From Pontibacter ummariensis (GTDB lineage: Bacteria; Bacteroidota; Bacteroidia; Cytophagales; Hymenobacteraceae), in the NCBI RefSeq assembly GCF_900188175.1, contig NZ_FZOQ01000006.1, positions 62,001-126,000 on the forward strand: a DNA stretch of 64,000 nucleotides. The letters run 5' to 3'. Each line of letters opens with the position of its first letter. The stretch's first letter is position 1. Below are positions 52,858 through 62,841 of this stretch, piece by piece. The notes under the pieces are model-generated. The model worked only from the letters and a program-made list of their open reading frames with translations. It was not told the DNA's origin and did no database searches. A program made the translations under genes and the position numbers.

Positions 52858-54663
52858 TTAGGCATCTGCTTTTGACATACGGTTACGCTCGTTCTCGTCG
52901 AGGTAAATCTTACGCATGCGGATGCTCTTCGGTGTTACCTCCAGGTACTCATCTTTCTGGATGTATTCCATGGCCTCCTCTAGTGAGAAGTTTTTAGCAG
53001 GTGCGATCTTCACGTTGTCATCAGAGCCGGAAGCACGCATGTTTGTCAGCTTCTTGCCCTTCTGAATGTTCACTGTGATATCGTTCTGACGGCTGTGCTC
53101 GCCAATTACCTGACCCATGTATACTTCCACGCCCGGATCTACGAAGAACACACCACGGTCCTGTAACTTGTCGATCGCATAGGCAGTACCCATACCTGTT
53201 TCCATCGAAATGATAGAGCCGTTATTACGGCCAGGAATATTGCCTTTGAATGGCTCGTAACGCAGGAAGCGGTGGTTCATAATGGCCTCACCGGCAGTAG
53301 CTGTCAATACGTTGTTACGCAGACCAATCAGGCCACGGGCCGGGATGTTGAACTCCAGGTGCTGCAGGTCGCCTTTCGGCTCCATGATCGTCAGCTCGCC
53401 TTTGCGCTGCGTTACCAATTCAATTACCTTGCCGGCAGTCTCTTCCGGCACGTCCACCACCAGGTGCTCAATTGGCTCATGACGCTGGCCGTCCACTTCT
53501 TTATAGATTACCTGCGGCTGACCAACCTGTAACTCATAGCCCTCACGGCGCATGGTTTCGATCAGTACAGACAAGTGCAGGATACCACGACCGAACACCA
53601 GGAAAGAATCCTCACGGTCAGTCTCCTGTACACGCAGGGCCAGGTTCTTCTCTGTTTCCTTGAACAAGCGGTCACGCAGGTGGCGGGATGTCACGAACTT
53701 GCCCTCTTTACCGAAGAACGGAGAGTTGTTGATCGTGAACAGCATGTTCATGGTTGGCTCGTCGATAGAGATACGCACCAATGGCTCCGGATTCTCCGCA
53801 TCGGCAATAGTATCACCAATGTCAAAGCCTTCGATACCGGTTACAGCGCAAATCTCACCGGCTGTTACTTCCGCTACGGTTTGCTTGCCCAGGCCTTCAA
53901 ATACCTGAAGTTCTTTGATACGGCCTTTCTTTATGCTGCCGTCTGCTTTGCAAAGGGCGATTGGCATGCCTTCTTTCAGCGTACCACGGTGCACACGGCC
54001 AATGGCAATACGTCCTACGAAGGAAGAGTAGTCCAATGACGTGATCTGCATCTGAGGAGAGCCTTCGCGGTAAGGGGCCGCCGGGATCACATCAATAATA
54101 GCATCCAGCAGCGGGGTAATATCCTCAGTTGGTTTCTGCCAGTCCAGGCTCATCCAGCCTTGCTTAGAAGAACCGTACAACGTCACGAAGTCCAGCTGCT
54201 CTTCTGTTGCGTCCAGGTTGAACATCAGGTCAAACACCTGCTCGTGCACCTCGTCTGGGCGGCAGTTTTCTTTATCTACTTTGTTTACTACCACAATTGG
54301 CTTAAGGCCTAACTGTATAGCTTTGCTCAACACGAAACGTGTCTGTGGCATGGCTCCTTCAAAGGCGTCTACCAGCAGGAGTACACCGTCGGCCATTTTC
54401 AGCACGCGCTCCACCTCACCACCAAAGTCGGCGTGACCAGGGGTGTCGATGATGTTGATCTTCACGTCTTTGTAGCGCACCGACACGTTCTTTGAAACGA
54501 TCGTGATGCCGCGCTCGCGCTCCAGGTCGTTGTTGTCCAGAATCAGGTCGTCGAACTGCTGGTGCTCCGCGAAAAGCTTAGAGGCATGGATGATCTTGTC
54601 CACGAGCGTTGTTTTGCCGTGGTCTACGTGTGCGATGATCGCAATATTTCGAATATTTTGCAT
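52858..54663 (-). CDS. typA: Translational GTPase TypA/BipA
   Basis: 601 residues. GTPase motifs: AHVDHGKTT (residues 11-19), DTPGHADFGGEVERV and NKVDKENCRP. EF-G-like domains III and V and the BipA-specific C-terminal domain follow (LRNNVLTATAGEAIMNHRF, RASGSDDNVKIAPA). It binds the ribosome and aids 50S assembly and stress adaptation. Monocistronic from the promoter at 54684. Confidence 0.97.
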   Translation of the reverse strand: MQNIRNIAIIAHVDHGKTTLVDKIIHASKLFAEHQQFDDLILDNNDLERERGITIVSKNVSVRYKDVKINIIDTPGHADFGGEVERVLKMADGVLLLVDAFEGAMPQTRFVLSKAIQLGLKPIVVVNKVDKENCRPDEVHEQVFDLMFNLDATEEQLDFVTLYGSSKQGWMSLDWQKPTEDITPLLDAIIDVIPAAPYREGSPQMQITSLDYSSFVGRIAIGRVHRGTLKEGMPIALCKADGSIKKGRIKELQVFEGLGKQTVAEVTAGEICAVTGIEGFDIGDTIADAENPEPLVRISIDEPTMNMLFTINNSPFFGKEGKFVTSRHLRDRLFKETEKNLALRVQETDREDSFLVFGRGILHLSVLIETMRREGYELQVGQPQVIYKEVDGQRHEPIEHLVVDVPEETAGKVIELVTQRKGELTIMEPKGDLQHLEFNIPARGLIGLRNNVLTATAGEAIMNHRFLRYEPFKGNIPGRNNGSIISMETGMGTAYAIDKLQDRGVFFVDPGVEVYMGQVIGEHSRQNDITVNIQKGKKLTNMRASGSDDNVKIAPAKNFSLEEAMEYIQKDEYLEVTPKSIRMRKIYLDENERNRMSKADA

Positions 54664-54683
54664 TGAATTGATTTTTCGAGCCG

Positions 54684-54691
54684 CAAAAGTA
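54684..54691 (-). promoter_or_regulatory. Bacteroidota -7 element for typA
   Basis: The minus strand reads TACTTTTG (TAnnTTTG), 20 bases before the ATG. Confidence 0.5.
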
Positions 54692-54921
54692 CTAAAAAGG
54701 GTTCAGACTTTTACTAGTTCGCTCGAAATAAACAGGTTATGATTAAGTTACTTCCCGCTGCGCCTGCTTTTAGGCACCGGTAGCTAGTCAACATTTCTGC
54801 CTTGCGCTTTGTTTCATAAGGAGTTAGGAAATTTGAAGGCGACAAGTCTAAACGTCCTGATGTTCCGTACAAAAAAACAGACGCAACCTTTAAACCAGAA
54901 GTAAAACAAACTGAATGACCT

Positions 54922-55473
54922 ATGAAGCAAGTATTTTATGTCCTGATAGCAACCCTTGGAATGGTAGCCTGTGCCCAGCAACAGGATGAGTCGGCAGAAT
55001 ACGCCCTTACAACGGCCACCGCTGGTGATGAACCCCTGTCAGACCTGGCCATAAGGCTCTTAAACAGTGAAACCTTAGCGGACACCGTTGTAAAGACAGA
55101 GGCCGAGTGGCGCAGAGAGCTGACCCGGGCAGAGTTCCAGGTACTACGCGAAGAGGGGACAGAGATTGCCTTCCGAAACGAGTACTGGGATAACGAAAAG
55201 GAGGGAGTTTACGCATGCGCTGCCTGCGGTAACCCCATGTTCGGTTCGGAAACCAAGTTCGAATCCGGTACCGGCTGGCCCAGCTTTTATGCCCCGCTTG
55301 AGGAAGAACGTGTAAAAGAGGTGGATGACTATGCCCTGGGTATGCTCCGCACCGAAGTAGAGTGTGCCCGCTGCGGCTCGCACATTGGCCATGTGTTCCC
55401 CGATGGGCCTGAACCGACAGGGCTGCGCTATTGCCTGAACTCAGTGGCGCTGGACTTTGTGCAAGCAGAATAA
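54922..55473 (+). CDS. msrB: Methionine-(R)-sulfoxide reductase B, lipoprotein
   Basis: 183 residues. A lipobox (GMVAC, C17) replaces the cytosolic start usual for MsrB, so the enzyme is probably anchored on the periplasmic side. Catalytic Cys is C171 in LRYCLNS; zinc cysteines are C99/C102 and C148/C151; conserved FESGTGWPSFY and HVFPDGP are present. It repairs oxidised methionine in envelope proteins. How it is re-reduced there is unclear: no thioredoxin-like gene is near. Confidence 0.95.
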   Translation: MKQVFYVLIATLGMVACAQQQDESAEYALTTATAGDEPLSDLAIRLLNSETLADTVVKTEAEWRRELTRAEFQVLREEGTEIAFRNEYWDNEKEGVYACAACGNPMFGSETKFESGTGWPSFYAPLEEERVKEVDDYALGMLRTEVECARCGSHIGHVFPDGPEPTGLRYCLNSVALDFVQAE

Positions 55474-55496
55474 ACAGAAACTAGTCTTCGCGGTTA

Positions 55497-55504
55497 TATT
55501 TTTG
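55497..55504 (+). promoter_or_regulatory. Bacteroidota -7 element for the DUF3050 gene
   Basis: TATTTTTG matches TAnnTTTG just after the msrB stop codon; the ATG at 55581 is 76 bases downstream. Confidence 0.45.
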
Positions 55505-55580
55505 CTGCTGTTAAGCTGATTGAAAAGCTTAGCAGCAGTTTTTGTTGGAACAGCCGGAGCCTGGCAAGAGTAACTTTTAT

Positions 55581-56357
55581 ATGAGCAGAAGAATTACAGC
55601 CCTACAGCAGGGCCTGCGGGAGCACAAACAGCGTTTGCTCCGCCATAATGTGTACCAGTCTTTAGAGACACTGGATGATCTGAAGGTGTTTATGGAACAC
55701 CATGTATTTGCGGTTTGGGACTTTATGAGCCTACTGAAAGCCTTACAGCGCGATCTGACCTGCACTTCAATGCCTTGGGTGCCTAAAGGCAGCCCCAGCA
55801 CGCGCCGGCTGGTGAATGAGATCGTGTTAGAGGAGGAAACGGACGTGGACCAGGAGGGAAAGCCTGTGAGCCATTTCGAGTTGTACCTGCAGGCCATGGG
55901 AGAGTGCGGCGCCGATACGCAGAAGATAGAGCTGTTTCTGGAGGCCATAAACGAAGGAAAGAGCGTGAACAACGCGCTGGACCTGGTGCAGATAGACGCT
56001 TCTGTTAAGTACTTTGTCCGAAACACCTTCCGTGTGATAGACTCCGGAAACACTTCTGCCATCGCGGCTGCCTTTACTTTCGGGCGTGAGGATTTGATTC
56101 CGGATATGTTCCGCAACCTGATCGCAGATCTGAACCAGCGTTTCCCGGGCAAGCTGCGTACTTTTATCTATTACCTGAACCGCCACGTGCAGTTGGATGA
56201 GGAAGTGCACACGCCTTTGGCTTTGCAAATGGTAGACGAACTCTGCGGGGATGATGATGACAAATGGCAGGAGGCCCTGGAGGTATCCAGGGAGTGCATT
56301 GAGCAGCGCATCGAGCTTTGGAACGGTATCCGCAACCTGCTGCCTTCTGAGGCTTAG
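55581..56357 (+). CDS. DUF3050 family protein (haem-oxygenase-like fold)
   Basis: 258 residues from the ATG at 55581; an in-frame TTG at 55542 would add 13. Strong landmarks: FMEHHVFAVWDFMSLLKALQR, WVPKGSPSTRRLVNEIVLEEETD and HFELYLQAM (given as landmarks), plus HTPLALQM near the end. His and Glu residues are placed as in the haem-oxygenase-like/TenA superfamily, which also includes non-haem di-iron enzymes. The family's reaction is unknown. Cytoplasmic, all helical. Confidence 0.85.
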   Translation: MSRRITALQQGLREHKQRLLRHNVYQSLETLDDLKVFMEHHVFAVWDFMSLLKALQRDLTCTSMPWVPKGSPSTRRLVNEIVLEEETDVDQEGKPVSHFELYLQAMGECGADTQKIELFLEAINEGKSVNNALDLVQIDASVKYFVRNTFRVIDSGNTSAIAAAFTFGREDLIPDMFRNLIADLNQRFPGKLRTFIYYLNRHVQLDEEVHTPLALQMVDELCGDDDDKWQEALEVSRECIEQRIELWNGIRNLLPSEA

Positions 56358-56425
56358 TGTACAGCAATTAGGTGCGTAAGAATTAACATTCAGACAACGG
56401 CTGCCGTATCTCTAACCTGAACTAA

Positions 56426-56704
56426 ATGCAAAGAACAATGGCAGAATTACACTCAGAAGCAGATAATATAGAGAACACCGCGCAGTGCATCATGGATGCT
56501 TTCAAAGAAATGAATGTACGGGAAGGGGAGGTGCTACACTACCAACAACTCTACCCCTACCTGCAGGAGCGCTACCCGCTTTACAAGGATGTACAGAAAG
56601 AGGCAGAGCATCACCTTGCAAAAGAAAGCTTTGTAAACCCGGCGCCGGATGGCCTGATGCTGACGCAGGTAGGGCACGACCACCTGTACGGTAAGAATGC
56701 TTAG
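56426..56704 (+). CDS. Small hypothetical protein
   Basis: 92 residues, cytoplasmic and helical, acidic (LHSEADNIENTAQCIMDAF). The second half has YPYLQERYPLYKDVQKEAEHH and ends in a possible winged-type turn (GLMLTQVGHDHLYG; landmarks). No family recognised. Coding status is supported by its own terminator at 56746-56780 and by uninterrupted sensible composition. Confidence 0.6.
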   Translation: MQRTMAELHSEADNIENTAQCIMDAFKEMNVREGEVLHYQQLYPYLQERYPLYKDVQKEAEHHLAKESFVNPAPDGLMLTQVGHDHLYGKNA

Positions 56705-56745
56705 CGAAGAGTACTCTGTTTCTTTCTGATGAACGACAACATAGA

Positions 56746-56780
56746 AAAGGCTCCTGATCTTACTTACCGGGAGCCTTTCT
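56746..56780. terminator. Bidirectional terminator, 56426 / 56788 genes
   Basis: Arms AAAGGCTCC (56746-56754) and GGAGCCTTT (56770-56778) with a 15-base loop between convergent small genes. Confidence 0.75.
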
Positions 56781-56787
56781 GTTTGCC

Positions 56788-57012
56788 TTATTTTTTCTTC
56801 TTTTTCCCTTTTACTTCCTCGGGCTCTTCGTCGCCCAGGTGCAGGTCATCCGGTTCCAGGTCTACATATACCTGGTTTTCTTTCGGGGTATTCTCAGACT
56901 CTCTGTCCACCTCTTTGGGTGCAGGATCCTCAGGCACTCTTTTTACCTCCTGAGGATTACCTAAACTGTCACCTCCGTCTTTTCTTGTTCTGAAATTATC
57001 CTTGTTCTTCAT
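56788..57012 (-). CDS. Small highly charged protein, probably disordered
   Basis: 74 residues, about half charged. Acidic centre (DLEPDDLHLGDEEPEEV) and a poly-Lys tail. No hydrophobic core, so probably disordered. No family recognised; a convergent terminator close to its stop favours it being a real gene. Confidence 0.5.
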   Translation of the reverse strand: MKNKDNFRTRKDGGDSLGNPQEVKRVPEDPAPKEVDRESENTPKENQVYVDLEPDDLHLGDEEPEEVKGKKKKK

Positions 57013-57216
57013 ATACCTGTTTCTGTTGATTCAACATCTTATAGGCTATAAGTACGGCCGCTTCTGCGCTGTGCTCCCGCACTGTTTCCGGGAGGCAGTA
57101 CTTGCTTATGCATTAAGCCTTGTTGCTTTTCTTACGGGAAAACTTTTCAGAAGTCAGGAGTTCGGGTAGATTTTGACAATTGGACAGCAGGCTCGGCGCA
57201 ATCTGTTCTGTATTCG

Positions 57217-57224
57217 TATATTTG
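57217..57224 (+). promoter_or_regulatory. Bacteroidota -7 element for metG
   Basis: TATATTTG matches TAnnTTTG, 18 bases before the ATG at 57243. Confidence 0.55.
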
Positions 57225-57242
57225 CTTTTTTAAGATTAAGAC

Positions 57243-59282
57243 ATGAGCAATAACCCCAAACGATATACTGTTACGGCTGCCTTGCCGTATGCCAATGGCC
57301 CTGTGCACATTGGCCACCTGGCGGGTGTTTACCTGCCCGCCGATATCTATGTGCGCTACCTGCGGCTGCAGGACCGCGACGTGAAGTTTATCTGTGGCTC
57401 TGACGAGCACGGTGTGCCGATCACCATTCGGGCGAAGAAGGAGGGCATTACGCCACAGCAGGCTGTAGATAAATATCATGAGCTGATCAGGGACTCCTTC
57501 AAAGACTTTAACGTTTCCTTTGATATCTATCACCGCACATCCTCTAAAACGCACGCTGAGACAGCCTCCGGTTTCTTCCTGAAGCTGTACCAGGACGGCA
57601 AGTTCATCGAGCAGACCACGCAGCAGTACTACGACGAGGGCGCACAGCAGTTCTTGGCCGACCGCTACATTGTGGGTACCTGCCCGAAGTGCGGCAACGA
57701 GAATGCCTATGGTGACCAATGCGAGTCTTGCGGCACGTCGCTGAACGCTACCGACCTTATCAACCCGAAGAGCACCCTGAGTGGCCTGAAGCCGGTACTG
57801 CGTGAGACCAAGCACTGGTACCTGCCCTTGGATAACTATGAGTCCTGGCTCCGTGAGTGGATTGTGGAAGGCCATAAAGGCGACTGGAAACCCAACGTGT
57901 ACGGGCAGTGCAAAAGCTGGATAGACCAGGGCCTGCAGCCCCGTGCCGTTACCCGCGACCTGGACTGGGGCGTGCCTGTACCGGTAGAGGGTGCCGAAGG
58001 TAAAGTGCTGTACGTGTGGTTCGATGCCCCAATCGGTTATATTTCGGCCACAAAGGCTTTGACAGACGATTGGGAGAAGTACTGGAAAGACGAGGAAACC
58101 AAGCTGGTGCACTTCATTGGCAAGGACAACATCGTTTTCCACTGCATCATTTTCCCGAGCATGCTGAAAGCACACGGAGAGTATATTCTTCCGGATAATG
58201 TACCTGCGAACGAGTTCCTGAACCTGGAGGGCGATAAGATATCCACCTCCCGCAACTGGGCGGTGTGGCTGCATGAATACTTGCAGGATTTTCCTGGCAA
58301 AGCCGATGTACTGCGTTATGTACTTGCCTCAAATGCTCCGGAGACGAAGGATAACGACTTTACCTGGAAAGACTACCAGGCACGCAACAACAATGAGCTA
58401 TTAGCTATTTTGGGTAATTTCATTAACCGCGCCGTAGTTCTGACGCAGAAGTACTATGAGGGGGCAATTCCAGCACGTGTTGAGCTGACAGACTATGATA
58501 AGGAGGTATTAGACGTACTGGAGGGCATGCCGATGGTGATCGCTTCGTACCTGGAGCGTTACCGTTTCCGCGATGCCTTAGGAGAGTTGATGAACCTGGC
58601 GCGCCTAGGGAATAAGTACCTGGCCGATACCGAGCCTTGGAAGCTAATCAAGACGGATGCGGAGCGTGTAAAGACGATCATGAACATTGCCCTGCAGATC
58701 TCGGCCAGCCTGAATATTCTGATGGAGCCGTTCCTGCCTGATTCTGCCGCTAAGCTGCGCACGATGCTCAATGCCAATCCTGGCAAATGGGCAGATGCCG
58801 GTTCACGGGAACTATTGCCGGCAGGCCACGTGATTGGCAAACCAGAGCTGCTGTTCGAGAAAGTGGAGGATGCCGCAGTTGATGCCCAAGTACAGAAGCT
58901 GCTGGACACGAAGAAAGCGAACGAGCTGGCCAATGCCACAGTAGAGCCAGCGAAAGAAAACATTACCTTCGAAGATTTCTCGAAGATGGACATCCGGGTT
59001 GGTACCATTATAGAAGCCGAAAAGGTTGCCAAAACCAAGAAGCTCCTGAAGCTAAAGATAGACACTGGGTTGGATCAGCGTACCGTGGTAAGCGGCATCG
59101 CGGAGTTCTTTAAGCCGGAGGATATCATCGGGCAGCAAGTGAGCATTCTGGTGAACCTGGCCCCACGCGAGATCAAAGGCATCACCAGCCAGGGCATGAT
59201 CCTGATGGCGGAGGACGCGGACGGCTCCCTGGCCTTTGTACAGCCGAGCAAAGCGATCAAAAATGGAGGAGGCGTAAGCTAG
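57243..59282 (+). CDS. metG: Methionine-tRNA ligase
   Basis: 679 residues. Class I synthetase motifs: HIGH at 22-25, and KISTS near residue 331 as the KMSKS equivalent. A knuckle [18 protein letters not shown] (around 146-163) binds zinc. The C-terminal ~110 residues ([34 protein letters not shown]) are a fused EMAP/Trbp111 tRNA-binding domain that makes the enzyme a dimer. It charges initiator and elongator tRNA-Met. Monocistronic. Confidence 0.97.
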   Translation: MSNNPKRYTVTAALPYANGPVHIGHLAGVYLPADIYVRYLRLQDRDVKFICGSDEHGVPITIRAKKEGITPQQAVDKYHELIRDSFKDFNVSFDIYHRTSSKTHAETASGFFLKLYQDGKFIEQTTQQYYDEGAQQFLADRYIVGTCPKCGNENAYGDQCESCGTSLNATDLINPKSTLSGLKPVLRETKHWYLPLDNYESWLREWIVEGHKGDWKPNVYGQCKSWIDQGLQPRAVTRDLDWGVPVPVEGAEGKVLYVWFDAPIGYISATKALTDDWEKYWKDEETKLVHFIGKDNIVFHCIIFPSMLKAHGEYILPDNVPANEFLNLEGDKISTSRNWAVWLHEYLQDFPGKADVLRYVLASNAPETKDNDFTWKDYQARNNNELLAILGNFINRAVVLTQKYYEGAIPARVELTDYDKEVLDVLEGMPMVIASYLERYRFRDALGELMNLARLGNKYLADTEPWKLIKTDAERVKTIMNIALQISASLNILMEPFLPDSAAKLRTMLNANPGKWADAGSRELLPAGHVIGKPELLFEKVEDAAVDAQVQKLLDTKKANELANATVEPAKENITFEDFSKMDIRVGTIIEAEKVAKTKKLLKLKIDTGLDQRTVVSGIAEFFKPEDIIGQQVSILVNLAPREIKGITSQGMILMAEDADGSLAFVQPSKAIKNGGGVS

Positions 59283-59309
59283 ATTTAGTCTGTTCCACTA
59301 ACAAGAAGT

Positions 59310-59350
59310 AAAAACCTCACTTGTCCTTGGGCAAGTGAGGTTTTTGTTTT
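59310..59350 (+). terminator. Terminator of metG
   Basis: 14-base arms (59310-59323, 59332-59345), 8-base loop, and a T-rich tail. Confidence 0.9.
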
Positions 59351-59483
59351 GGCTTCCTTAGAGGTGTGTATGAGGGGCACCATAAGGCCTTATAAGAAAA
59401 GCATTTAGTTGTGCCTTTTGCTCTTACTAACGTAAATAGAAGGGATCCAAGAGGTGTGGAAGTTTTAGTAAGTGTTTTAGATT

Positions 59484-61478
59484 ATGAGCCAGCACCGCCA
59501 ACTTGCAGCCATTATGTTCACAGATATCGAAGGATATACTGCTGTAATGCAGCAGAGTGAACAGCAGGCACTGGCTTTGAAGAACCGGCACCGCGAAGTT
59601 TTGCAACATGAGCACCGGCAATACAATGGACGTATCATTCAGTACTATGGCGACGGCACACTGAGCATATTTCAGAGCGCAGTAGAAGCAGTGGAGTGCG
59701 CTTTAGCCATGCAACTGGCGTATCTCCAAACACCACAGGTTCCTGTGCGGATAGGGTTGCATATGGGCGATGTGATATTTGACGAGGAGCAGTTGTTTGG
59801 TGACGGGGTAAATATCGCCTCCCGCATTGAATCTTTGGGAGTGGCAGGCAGTGTCTTGATCTCCGATAAGATCCAGGACGAGATCATAAACCATACTGGC
59901 ATCAGCACTTACTCTGTTGGGCTTTATCAGTTTAAAAACGTTGAACGACAGGTAGAAGTATTCGCACTGGATCACGAAGATCTGGTAAAGCCTGTCCCAA
60001 ATTCCTTAAAAGGGAAAACGGAAGAAAAAAAGACGCGGCCCTTCAGAAACCCTAAAAAACCGTCTTCTAAAAGTATAGCAGTGCTCCCCCTCGTAAACCT
60101 AAGCAACGATCCTGAGCAGCAGTACTTTAGTGATGGGGTTGCGGAGGAGATCATCAATTCCTTATCTAACCTGCAAGACCTAAAAGTGGCAGGCCGTACC
60201 TCCTCCTTTAAGTTTGACAGGAAGAATGTGGACCTGCGGGAAGTAGGAGAAAAGTTAGGGGTAAGCACTGTACTGCAGGGCAGCGTACGAAAACAAGGAA
60301 ATCGCCTAAGAATAACTGTCCAGCTAACCAAAGTAGATGACGGATTCCACCTGTGGTCTGAGCGGTATGATGGCAGTATGGACGATATCTTCGCCATTCA
60401 AGATGAGATTGCACAGGCCATTACAGAGAAGATGAAGGTGACCTTGCTGGAGAAAGGCCGGAGCAGAATAAAGAAGAACTCTGCACCAAATACGGAAGCT
60501 TATGAGTTGTACCTGAAAGGCCGGTTTAATGTGAACAGGAGAGGGGCTTACATTATTACAGGTATAGAATTACTGCAAAAAGCGATTGAGGCAGACCCGA
60601 ATTTCGCTCTGGCACATGCAGATTATGCCGATGCCAACATGCTGGCAGGCCTTTATGGCTTGTTGCCACCCAAGCAAGTCATGCATAAAGCAAAACAATC
60701 GGCCGAAAAAGCTTTGAAACTTAACCCAGTCCTTGGTGAAGCCTATTGTGCACTGGGGTCCTACTACTGCTACATCTGGGACCTGCACGAGGCAGAGAAA
60801 CACTTTCTGAAATCATTAGAGCTAAATCCGAACTATGCACAGACACACCTGAGGTATGGCTTAAATTTCCTGGCCTGGATGAAAGGGGACTTTGTCCAAG
60901 CAGAGGAACATGGGAAGATGGCCATAAAGCTAGAGCCATTAAGCGCTATCTGCTACGGTATTTATGCCCAGATACTACATACTGCTGGGAAGTTTAGTGA
61001 AGCACTCGCTGCCTGTAAGACAGGGCTGGAACTAGACCCCAACTCATTTTTATGTCACTTGTATGAGGGCTACTCTTACCTCTTCTTACAACAATATGAA
61101 GAAGCAGTGGCTGTGCTAGATAGATTAGTATTACTGTCTAACAAGCATAACTTCGCACATGGAGCCTTGGTTATGGCGCTTGGCAAAATGGGGAACTTTG
61201 ACAGAGCGCGAAAAGAGTTAAACGACTTAAAAGAAAGGGCCGAAAAAGAGTACATCGTCTGCACGGTAATCGGGATTGCAGCAGGTTGGGTAAGCGATAA
61301 CCTGGACGATGCTTTTCAGTACCTCGAAAGAGGCTTCCAGGAGCATGATCCCTTACTTGTCTCCATTAAACATGAGCACTGGGTACCTGATGCACTTAGA
61401 GCTGATCCACGATATCAGAAACTGTTGGAAAAGATGGACTCCCCAAACAAGCTACTGTCAGCAAGAGCTTCCTCATAA
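59484..61478 (+). CDS. Class III nucleotidyl cyclase fused to TolB-like and TPR domains
   Basis: 664 residues. Residues 1-180 are a cyclase domain: metal Asp D14 (MFTDIEGYT) and D57 (GDGTLSIF), transition-state N110 and R114 (GVNIASRIE). At the purine-specifying positions there is Q53 (GRIIQYYGDG, usually Lys) and Q103 (EEQLFGDG, usually Asp). Residues about 203-330 are a TolB-like domain (IAVLPLVNLSNDPEQQYFSDGVAEEI; landmark) and 345-600 are TPRs. No membrane segment or signal peptide. It could make cAMP, cGMP or neither. Family architecture is common in bacteria; input signal unknown. Confidence 0.88.
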   Translation: MSQHRQLAAIMFTDIEGYTAVMQQSEQQALALKNRHREVLQHEHRQYNGRIIQYYGDGTLSIFQSAVEAVECALAMQLAYLQTPQVPVRIGLHMGDVIFDEEQLFGDGVNIASRIESLGVAGSVLISDKIQDEIINHTGISTYSVGLYQFKNVERQVEVFALDHEDLVKPVPNSLKGKTEEKKTRPFRNPKKPSSKSIAVLPLVNLSNDPEQQYFSDGVAEEIINSLSNLQDLKVAGRTSSFKFDRKNVDLREVGEKLGVSTVLQGSVRKQGNRLRITVQLTKVDDGFHLWSERYDGSMDDIFAIQDEIAQAITEKMKVTLLEKGRSRIKKNSAPNTEAYELYLKGRFNVNRRGAYIITGIELLQKAIEADPNFALAHADYADANMLAGLYGLLPPKQVMHKAKQSAEKALKLNPVLGEAYCALGSYYCYIWDLHEAEKHFLKSLELNPNYAQTHLRYGLNFLAWMKGDFVQAEEHGKMAIKLEPLSAICYGIYAQILHTAGKFSEALAACKTGLELDPNSFLCHLYEGYSYLFLQQYEEAVAVLDRLVLLSNKHNFAHGALVMALGKMGNFDRARKELNDLKERAEKEYIVCTVIGIAAGWVSDNLDDAFQYLERGFQEHDPLLVSIKHEHWVPDALRADPRYQKLLEKMDSPNKLLSARASS

Positions 61479-61527
61479 TGCGTTTGTCCTTGGCTTAGCC
61501 ATAAAGAGTGTTTATGAGCAATGCCCC

Positions 61528-62805
61528 TTACCCAACAGCAATTCCTTTTGCCTCGGAAGCAGCTATTATCGCTTTGCTGGTCCGCTCCTGCTCAATTTTG
61601 CCTACTACCCACGCAAAGCCTACTGCTGTCATCACGGCGAGCCCCCCTGTTGCCCACCACAAGGTTGAAAAGCCATAGGCGGCAATGAGGGTAGTGCCCA
61701 GAAAAGGGGCGAAGACATGTGCTATAGCATAGGAAATGGTGTAAAGGCCCATGTAGGCCCCGCGGTTGCTTTCTCCGGAACGCTCTACGGTGATGGTAGC
61801 CATAAAGGGCATGGCCAGTATTTCCGCTATACTGAGCAGCAGCATGGAGATGTAGAGCACACTCAGGTGTTGTACCAGGTTCAGGAGCACAAAAGATACA
61901 CCAAGTATCAAAACCCCTGTAGCGACAAGCGCGGACTTCTTTGCCTTTTCGCCCAATATGTACACCGTGATCATCTCGAGCAGGAAAACAATCAAGCCAT
62001 TAAGTGCCATCAGCGCGCCGATGCTGCTTTCGGAGAGGGCATAGGCTTGCCTGTAGTACAGTGGCAGGGTAGAGAACAGTTGAAAAAAGATAATGGCAAA
62101 GCAGCTGCATAAGGCGGCAAAGATCAGGAAGTAGGCATCGCGGTAGGGGGAGCGCACAGCTGGTGCGGCGGGCGTTATGTTGTTTGTTACTGCTGCCGGC
62201 TTGCGTTGCGGGCGGTGCCCCTGTTGCTTGCGGAAGTACAGAAAAAAGAAGATACCCGCAGCAATACAGGTAGCCCCATCCGCAATAAAGAGCCAGCGGT
62301 AGGAGATAGCGGCCAGCAAACCGCCAACAGCCGGCCCAACCGAAAAGCCCAGGTTGATGGCCATGCGGTTCAGCGAAAAGGCACGCGTCATGTTCTCGGG
62401 CTTGGCATAGTAAGCGATGGAGGCAGCGTTAGCCGGTCGGAGGCAGTCGTTCACCAAGCTGAGAATGAACACGCCCATCGCCAGATACTCAAACTGATAC
62501 AGGTTAAGCAACACAAAGTAGAGCAAGCCTCCCAGTGTTAAAGCTACGAACTGTACCCGGAAGTGCCCGATCTTGTCTGTCAGCCAGCCGCCCAGGAAGG
62601 AGCCGCATACAGAGCCTATGCCGTAGATGCTGAGGATAATCCCTGCTTCCTGTAAGCTATAGCCTAACAGGTCGGTCACGTAGAGGCTCAGGAAAGGCGT
62701 TACCATTGAGCCGCTGCGGTTAATAAGCATGACCAGCGACATCATCCAGGCTGGTTTAGACAGACCGCCGAAGGCGTTGCGGTAGAGTAGGAGCACTTTT
62801 TTCAT
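61528..62805 (-). CDS. MFS transporter
   Basis: 425 residues from the ATG at 62805, with a -7 element at 62841-62834 just upstream; the open frame reaches 62910 but those starts would precede the promoter. Twelve hydrophobic helices with the MFS motif A GSFLGGWLTDKIGH between helices 2 and 3. It resembles the YfcJ/MdtH-like efflux carriers of the inner membrane. Substrate unknown. Its stop is 49 bases from the cyclase stop and convergent with it; no strong hairpin is seen between them. Confidence 0.88.
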   Translation of the reverse strand: MKKVLLLYRNAFGGLSKPAWMMSLVMLINRSGSMVTPFLSLYVTDLLGYSLQEAGIILSIYGIGSVCGSFLGGWLTDKIGHFRVQFVALTLGGLLYFVLLNLYQFEYLAMGVFILSLVNDCLRPANAASIAYYAKPENMTRAFSLNRMAINLGFSVGPAVGGLLAAISYRWLFIADGATCIAAGIFFFLYFRKQQGHRPQRKPAAVTNNITPAAPAVRSPYRDAYFLIFAALCSCFAIIFFQLFSTLPLYYRQAYALSESSIGALMALNGLIVFLLEMITVYILGEKAKKSALVATGVLILGVSFVLLNLVQHLSVLYISMLLLSIAEILAMPFMATITVERSGESNRGAYMGLYTISYAIAHVFAPFLGTTLIAAYGFSTLWWATGGLAVMTAVGFAWVVGKIEQERTSKAIIAASEAKGIAVG

Positions 62806-62833
62806 AGCGGTGGGTAAGCGGGTCGAGCAAAGG

Positions 62834-62841
62834 CAAATGTA
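62834..62841 (-). promoter_or_regulatory. Bacteroidota -7 element for the MFS transporter
   Basis: The minus strand reads TACATTTG (TAnnTTTG), 28 bases before the ATG at 62805. Confidence 0.5.

Noticed and set aside
57147..58274. Long minus-strand open frame opposite metG
   Set aside because: A shadow of metG codon bias; composition is not protein-like and metG is unambiguous.
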